In this document: piece by piece, positions 58,409 through 64,000 of the stretch
Position numbering within the stretch: position 1 is the first letter of the stretch
How the letters are laid out: every line of letters begins with the position of its first letter
Assembly (NCBI GenBank): GCA_947359465.1
Contig: OX375872.1
Span: forward strand, 6,825,741 to 6,889,740
Reading direction: 5' to 3'
DNA from: Metellina segmentata
Lineage: Eukaryota; Arthropoda; Arachnida; Araneae; Tetragnathidae
DNA length: 64,000 nucleotides
Translations under genes and position numbers: made by a program
Notes under the pieces: generated by a model
Told to the model about the DNA's origin: nothing
Database searches by the model: none
What the model saw: the letters and a program-made list of their open reading frames with translations, nothing else

Positions 58409-59906
58409 AAATGCACTCATGTCTATAAAATAAGGATAACGCCAGCTACGGCAAATAAAGGTTCAGAAACAAAACAAACGTGACTTATTTATAAAGCACA
58501 TTTATTAAACAAAAGATAAAGAACAAAAAAAAAATGGTGTATGTATGATACCATTCATAAAAACTACTATTTTTGCTCACTGGAGCACAACGATATCAAG
58601 TTATCAACCTTAAGATATCAACCTTACAAAAACTTAACATGACATGGTTGATAGGATGGTTAATACATTGTATGTCTCCCAGACAATGAAATACAGTCCG
58701 TACAACGCCTAGGCATGCTGAGGATCAAATTATCGAGCTGATCTTGGGGAAGATCACTCCACTCAGCAAGCAATGCTCTCCGAAGTTCCGGTACACATGT
58801 AGGAGGTGGTTGACGGGCTACATCTCGTCAGCCAAGCATGTCTCACACATGCTCTATCGGATTCAAGTCAGGTGAAAATGCTGGCCATTTCATACGGGTG
58901 ATATCCTCAGATTCAAGGCATTCGTTTACAGTGTTTGCACGATGAGGACGGGCGTTGTCTTCCATAAACACAAATTCTGCGCCCATGGCACCCCTAAACA
59001 TATGTACAAGTTGTTCCAGAACAATGTCCTGATAAATTTGGCCTCTCATGGTTCCGATTTGAACATGTAGATCTGTTCCCAGTAGAATTCTAACCCAAAC
59101 AAGCAAACCTGCACCACCGTAACGTTCAATGATGTTGCTTGGTGGTACCTGGCGTTCTCCATATTAGCGTCCGCGGTGAATCAGACTGCAAGCTAAACCT
59201 GGACTCGTCGGAAAACATCACACAAGCCCACTGGGACGATGTTCACATTGCATGTTCTCTACTCCAGGCTAACCGCTGGCGACAATGAGTTGCCGTGAGC
59301 GGAACACATCTGACAGGCTTGCGAGCATATGGACCAACATGTCCCAAATGTCTGTAAACGGTTTGCCTTGAAACTGTCGTATCCCGTGGCTGAAGATAGA
59401 GGAAGGTCGGATGCTGTGCTCCGTCTGCTTCTTTTTGCAGTTACTGCCAAATACTGGTCGTCATTCGGCGTTGTAACTCGGGGGCGACCTATACTGTAAC
59501 GTCTACTGACATTTCCATCATTTTGGAATCGTTGCCAATGCCTAGAGATGACACTTTGGGCGATTCCAAGTTCCACTGACACTTCCGTCTGAGTACGCCC
59601 ACATTCCAGGCGGCCGATAATTCTACCACGTAAAAAATCATCGACATGCGTCCTCTGTGCCATAACTATTTGGCTGTGGCACTGAGCGGCTTACAGAACG
59701 CTTGTGAACAATTTTACTTCTTTGCTACCATTCCTTATATACACCTCTCTTACACTCTCGTCATTGTGACGTACTATCGGCGTCATCTAACTGCTTCCTG
59801 TAATTTGGATATTATTCTTCAAGATATAATTCTACAGGTGAAATTTTTACTTTAGAGATCGATTTCGGTGTGATTCTGAATTATCCTTAATTCATGGACA
59901 TGAGGG
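58409..59906 (-). mobile_element. Tc1-like transposon inside the Helitron
   Basis: Inverted ends CACTCATGTCTATAAAATAAG near 58414 and, inverted, CCCTCATGTCCATGAATTAAG from 59906. Minus-strand transposase: MAQRTHVDDFLRGRIIGRLE at 59663; helix-turn-helix TQTEVSVELGIAQSVISRHWQRF; then, after a shift, MLVWVRILLG, FVFMEDNARPHRANTV (Asp) and MKWPAFSPDLNPIEHV (Glu) up to 58843. The region with the first Asp lies between the two open frames and is shifted. The frame stops two residues after IEHV. Inactive. Confidence 0.85.
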
Positions 59907-59930
59907 TAAATAAAATTTTTAAATTGAATA

Positions 59931-60511
59931 TCTCTACTATTATAAAAGGAAAAATGTTCTTCTGTTTGTCTGTCTGTTTCTTGCCATAAAATCCTGACGA
60001 TTCTATGGCACTTACAGCAGTGAGATTTTGCGCACAGGTAGTCCGAATTTTTTGCAATTTTTGGGTCGCGGCGAATTTAAAAATTCAATCTAGAAGATTT
60101 TTAAAGAAATGTAATAGTTTTATTATCTACCTGGTTCTTCAACGAGTTTCTTCCGTAAGAAGAAACACCCGAATCTAGACTTTTCATCCCATGTGACCTT
60201 GCTGTAAGCCTTTGGAACCATTTCAAGTGTTTTTCATCGCAGGGAACTCGGAGAAAAATTTTTTTCGTTTCCGCTTTAATTTTGCGCGGAGGAATGATTT
60301 TACAGCCAGAATATTAATCTTTCAACTGGAAGCACTTAGTTCTTTTTTCTATCTCCTAAACCTTTAAAGATTAAAAATTGAAAGTAAAAATTTCAACTGA
60401 TTTGAAATCTGCGGAAAATTTTAAACCAGATTAATATCTTACATCACGGCGTTGTCCGTGGTGTTGGTTTGCCGGGCACGGGCAACACCGGGATAGCCAC
60501 GCAGTGGCTAG
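59931..60511 (+). mobile_element. Complete Helitron nested in a Helitron
   Basis: TCTCTACTATTATAAAAGG after A at 59930. The 3' end has the perfect hairpin AGCCACGCAGTGGCT and CTAG (60508-60511) before T. The flanks join as ...ttgaata/tcttttatattttcgcaag, which matches the uninterrupted sequence near 11185-11205 in the copy at 10762. So it inserted precisely between A and T of an older sibling. 581 bp. Confidence 0.88.
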
Positions 60512-61033
60512 TCTTTTATATTTTCGCAAGAGAATGTGACGTCACGCTAACATTCGTATTCCAAAAATAAACAGATTACATTTCCAGCTCTCTTACGATT
60601 TCAGCGAAAGAAAGTAAAGAAAATAATAAAACATTTGGGCTGGCGTAAGTTAATTTTTTTTTATAACATAGGGATCGTTGAAGATAGATTAAAATTTTCA
60701 ACTGATTTGAAATCTGCGGAAAATTTTAACGGAAAATGTGACACCAGATTGATACGTTTGATTTTCTTCAAAAAAAATAATTTTCCATTAAATATTTATA
60801 TTTTTTGGTTTGCAAAGCAAACCACCACATTGGCAATGTGACCTCCACGAAAAGAACTGTCACGGGCAATGTGACTCCCAGGAAAAGAACTGTCAAGGGC
60901 AACGCCCATTTGGTTTTCGAACCAAACCAACACCGTTATGGCTGTTATCCAATAGGCTACGAACTCCTATTTGGTTTGCGAAGCAAATCAATAACCCCAC
61001 AAAAGCAACTGGCACGGGCAACGCCGGGCTTAG

Positions 61034-61362
61034 TACGAGATATACGACAGACTGGTGTGCCAGATTTCGACAAGGTGGATGTACATACTCTGAACAGGAG
61101 ACTTAAATACCATCAAAAACTAATGTCAGACCTCCGGAAACGATTTAGATCCGAGTATTTAGGACAACTAATTCAAATATTCGAATCTAAAAAGTGCATC
61201 GTCTCATTTCGATTGGCGATGTAGTGATTATTGGAAGTGATGATACAAAACGAGTAGATTGGATTTTGGGTCGAGTTATAGAAATTCTTCCTGGGAAAGA
61301 AAACATCACAGACCGCTACGACACAGTTGTTAAGACCTATCCAGAGACTGTATCCTCTAGAG
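61034..61362 (+). pseudogene. BEL/Pao integrase C-terminus (BEL-2)
   Basis: VPDFDKVDVHTLNRRLKYHQ and DLRKRFRSEYLGQLI, then, after a shift at about 61200, IGDVVIIGSDDTKRVDWILG and VIEILPGKEN. This is the end of Pao integrase, with the small barrel domain recognisable from V.IGSD..KR.DW.LG..IE.LPG. The frame breaks at the hAT insertion at 61363. The element's 3' end is not recognisable after 63854. Confidence 0.85.
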
Positions 61363-63853
61363 CAGGTATGGGCAACCTTTGGAAACGTGCGGGCTAAACT
61401 TTAGGACATTAATGAAGTCGCGGGCCGTATAAAATAGGTAGTTGTGAAAAAGTAATAATAATGACATTTATTTTATATATTTATATAGTAGAATGGTAAA
61501 GTTACGTGAACAGAATAATATCGTATTGATTAAGTATTTACTTACAATCAGCAGAAATTAATGAGAAGTTCGCGCTTGAACTTGAGAAACAAGAAAATCA
61601 ATGTTGGGATCAATTCCACTAATACACAGGCGCATAGTGTTTTCCAAATTCTCATCTGTAAGCCTGGTTCGATACTTCGATTTGTTAGTTTTCATCATGG
61701 AAAAGAACTGTTCACATTTATAAGTGCTTCCAAAGGCGCAAATCATTTTTCTTGCAAATGCTCTGAGCTATGGGTATATTTCTTCGGCAAAGTATGTTCT
61801 GTAGAAATCACTTAGATCCACGTCTTCAAATTTTGACTTCAAATGTATGTCTTCTTGAAGCTTGATCAACTCCATTTGCAAGTTTGTGTGAGCCTTTCCT
61901 ACGTCACTTTTCAACGGAGTAGCAAAAAGGTTAAAACAGCTATCCATGTTTTTAAAGTCGGAAAATCTATTAAAAAAATGCTCCGACAGTGATTTTAGTT
62001 CTTCAGCATATTGAGCGTAATCAATATTTTCGTGACTGGATAGTGTTGAAAAATGATAACAGCTTTCAGATCGCATTTGTGTTTCCCACAAGCGAAGTTT
62101 GTTTTGGAACGCTTTCAGATGGCTGTGCAATTCGTTTACCAACTGACCTTGCTTTTGAAGCTTTAAATTCAACTCGTTTAAGTGACCCGTGATGTCTACT
62201 AGAAATGCTAAATCACATAACCATTTCTGATCACTGACTTCAGGCAATGATTTTTCCTTGATTTCCATAAAATCGGCTATTTCCTGTCTAAAATCGTAAA
62301 ATCTTTTCAACATTTTGCCTTTGCTTAACCACCTTACTTCGCAAAAATATGTCACATCACCGTATTCTGAAGAAAGGTCATCCAAAAATGCTTTGAACTG
62401 GCGATGGTTAAGCGCGCGGGATCGAATAATATTAATTGTCTTTATTACCACATCCCTAACGTTCTGCAAACTGATGGACTTAGTACACAAGTTTTGTTGG
62501 TGAATAATGCAATGTAGGATTATTAAATCGTCTTTTTGCACATTCAAGTCAATTGCTTTTTCTTTCAAAATTCCTATGAAACCTTTTCGTGAACCGACCA
62601 TAGAAGGTGCACCATCTGTGCAAACCCCAATTAATTTGCACCACTACAAACGATACTGTTCAATAGCACTTTTAACCTCATGGAAAATATCTTCTCCAGT
62701 AGTGGTCCCTTTTAGAGGCTTTAAAGCCAGCAATTCCTCAGTTACAGTAAATTCTTTGTCAACGCCTCGTATAAAAATAGCTAGTTGTGCTGTATCAGAC
62801 AAGACGGTGCTCTCGTCCAAAGCAATTGAAAATGCTTCAAAATCAGTCACGCGATCAGCCAATTTTTCCTTGATATCACCAGCCATCATATAATTGTAAC
62901 TTTGAAGTACCGTATTTTTCCGAAAATAGGACCTAACCAAAAGTTAAACACTAGCACCTCTAAAATAAGACCTAGTTGTAATGATAGAAAAAACATAAGA
63001 TAGAAAAAATTGTAAATAAAAATAAGAGGACTTATCGTTATCTTGTAGAATCGTTGATGATGACTCCTTGTTTGTCTTGGAGGAAGAGACCAATGACACA
63101 ATGAAAAAATCTAACTCCTCTTTAACAATAACAACTAATCTTTATTGTATTCTAAGTGCTATGTGAGGACAGTTGAACTTTTCTCTGAGGGAAAACTTTC
63201 TTAATATAATGAACCACAGTCGCTTCAGATCGGCAGCCAGACCTAAGTTTTTTGCCTAAGTTTCAGAATGGGACCGCACAGGAAGTATCAGTATTTTATG
63301 CCGACAGAAATCCGAGTAGTGTTGGTTTGTATCAGTATTTTTTTTAACAATCACATCCGCTAATAAGGAATGGAATCAATAAGTGCAAGGTTGTTTCTCG
63401 GATACAATCAATAACGAAATTTATAATTATTATTCCCGATTATCCGTAGAATTGGGTGGCGTGATGTGTTGCCGATAACTTGTCTGGCGACTTTGAAACC
63501 TCGTTCTGATTTAATTTATTCAAGAAAACAGGCTCATCCATCTCATATATCCAATTCTAATTTATTAGTAATAATAACTTTTTTAGATAGTATTGAAAAT
63601 ACCTACTTTTACATTTTTATATTCAGGTTTGCCGCAAATAATTCAAGATATTTTATAGTGTGGAGTTGGAGTCAACTGAAAAAGATTGAGAAACGCTGAC
63701 CCACGTAGTTCAGGCTTTTGTTTCCCTCTCACTCTCTTGTTGGCGAGAACAGAGAATATTTACTTCTTTTCGAGCACGATTTTAAAATGTTCCACGGGCC
63801 GGATCAAAAGCCGGGCCACATCCGGCCCCCAGGCCGGAGGTTGCCTATATATG
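61363..63853 (-). mobile_element. hAT element (GTF2IRD2-like), 2.5 kb
   Basis: The left end CAGGTATGGGCAACCTTTGG at 61363 has an inverted partner, ...GGTTGCCTATATATG, ending 63853. GC-rich gggccg subterminal stretches on both sides are typical of this hAT group. The 8-bp duplication is unclear (ctctagag against tcctaaac). It carries the transposase remnant at 61558-62940. 62941-63780 is AT-rich and should hold the missing N-terminal half, but shows none of it. Confidence 0.75.
61558..62940 (-). pseudogene. hAT transposase, C-terminal two thirds, two in-frame stops
   Basis: A single frame of 461 codons is broken only by TAG at about 62651 (before WCKLIGVCTDGAPSM) and TAG at 61768 (before LRAFARKM). 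Order: AFSIALDESTVLSDTAQLAI with the first catalytic Asp; GVCTDGAPSMVGSRKGF; HCIIHQQNLCTK, the conserved CxxH-like region; FLDDLSSEYGDVTYFCEVRW; a helical insert; and the hAT dimerisation end STYKCEQFFSMMKTNKSKYR, then TDENLENTMRL. This layout is that of GTF2IRD2-type hAT transposases. The BED finger N-terminus is absent. Only two stops in 461 codons indicates a recent loss. Confidence 0.85.
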
Positions 63854-64000
63854 TCCTAAACTAATAGCCGCATAGGAAAAAAAATCTTCTCTGTCTTGTT
63901 CAATGTACAATTTTGAACAAATCATGTTATTTTCGATATTTTCGGATCCGTACTTTCTCGGGAAACCGTCTAAGAATCGAACGAAAAAAGTGATTTTTCA
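63854..64000. other. Unassigned right edge
   Basis: Short AT-rich sequence after the hAT end. It should continue the BEL-2 element, but no coding is recognisable. Confidence 0.3.

Larger units (their letters stand above)
57983..61033 (+). mobile_element. Helitron inserted in BEL integrase, with nested elements
   Basis: Starts TCTCTACTATCATAAAATG after an A at 57982 and ends ...AACGCCGGGCTTAG at 61033 before a T. The BEL integrase frame continues across the site without shift when this block is taken out, so both ends are exact. The terminal hairpin seen in other copies (between GGGCT and TAG) is cleanly missing. Inside are a Tc1 element (58409-59906) and a complete Helitron of the same family (59931-60511). 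Without them it would be about 970 bp, like the copy at 10762. Confidence 0.85.

Noticed and set aside
62507..62893. 128-residue plus-strand ORF
   Set aside because: Antisense shadow of the hAT transposase.

Overview
Eukaryotic, AT-rich, intron-containing DNA, almost certainly from an arthropod. The mixture of BEL/Pao and Ty3/gypsy elements, Tc1-like transposons, hAT elements, TTAA MITEs, Helitrons and tRNA-derived SINEs resembles chelicerate (spider-type) genomes. That finer placement rests on memory of the family styles, not on a search.

Only one host gene is convincing: a MAP-kinase phosphatase of the DUSP6/7/9 (Mkp3) class on the minus strand. It has three coding exons, 35127-35511, 15454-15828 and 12441-12664, with consensus GT/AG junctions and matching phases. 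Together they encode 327 residues: an N-terminal rhodanese-like domain with the kinase-docking LRRL motif, then a dual-specificity phosphatase domain with HCLAGISRS. Intron 1 is about 19.3 kb and intron 2 about 2.8 kb, and both are full of mobile DNA.

Layout. 1-12 kb: a Helitron, then a minus-strand BEL/Pao element whose gag is split by a 3.28-kb DNA transposon (3201-6477). That transposon carries eight copies of a TGTCACCTCCATGG motif near its ends. A hAT remnant, SINE pieces, a TTAA MITE and a second Helitron follow. 12-36 kb: the phosphatase gene. Its introns hold SINEs, TTAA MITEs, a degenerate 1.7-kb ORF of an uncharacterised arthropod family, a long palindrome containing a Harbinger-type MITE, two Tc1-like elements and hAT MITEs with clear 8-bp target duplications. 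36-42 kb: an inverted SINE pair, a hAT MITE, a Tc1 element broken by a SINE with a 13-bp target duplication, and Helitron pieces. 42-48 kb: a 5.56-kb transposon with about 360-bp terminal inverted repeats and an exact 8-bp duplication (ATAATCAG), carrying a decayed transposase of a family I cannot name. 48-55 kb: a hAT piece inside a SINE, a decayed gypsy element and unassigned repeats. 55-64 kb: a plus-strand BEL/Pao element interrupted by a 3-kb Helitron, which itself holds a Tc1 element and a second Helitron, and by a hAT element with only two in-frame stops in the surviving transposase.

The genes do not form a pathway. The window is one signalling gene in a dense, layered field of transposons, and several insertion sites are resolved to the base. 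Candidates for something undescribed are the 3201-6477 and 42069-47627 transposons, the palindromic TTAA MITE family, and the ORF at 16421-18098.
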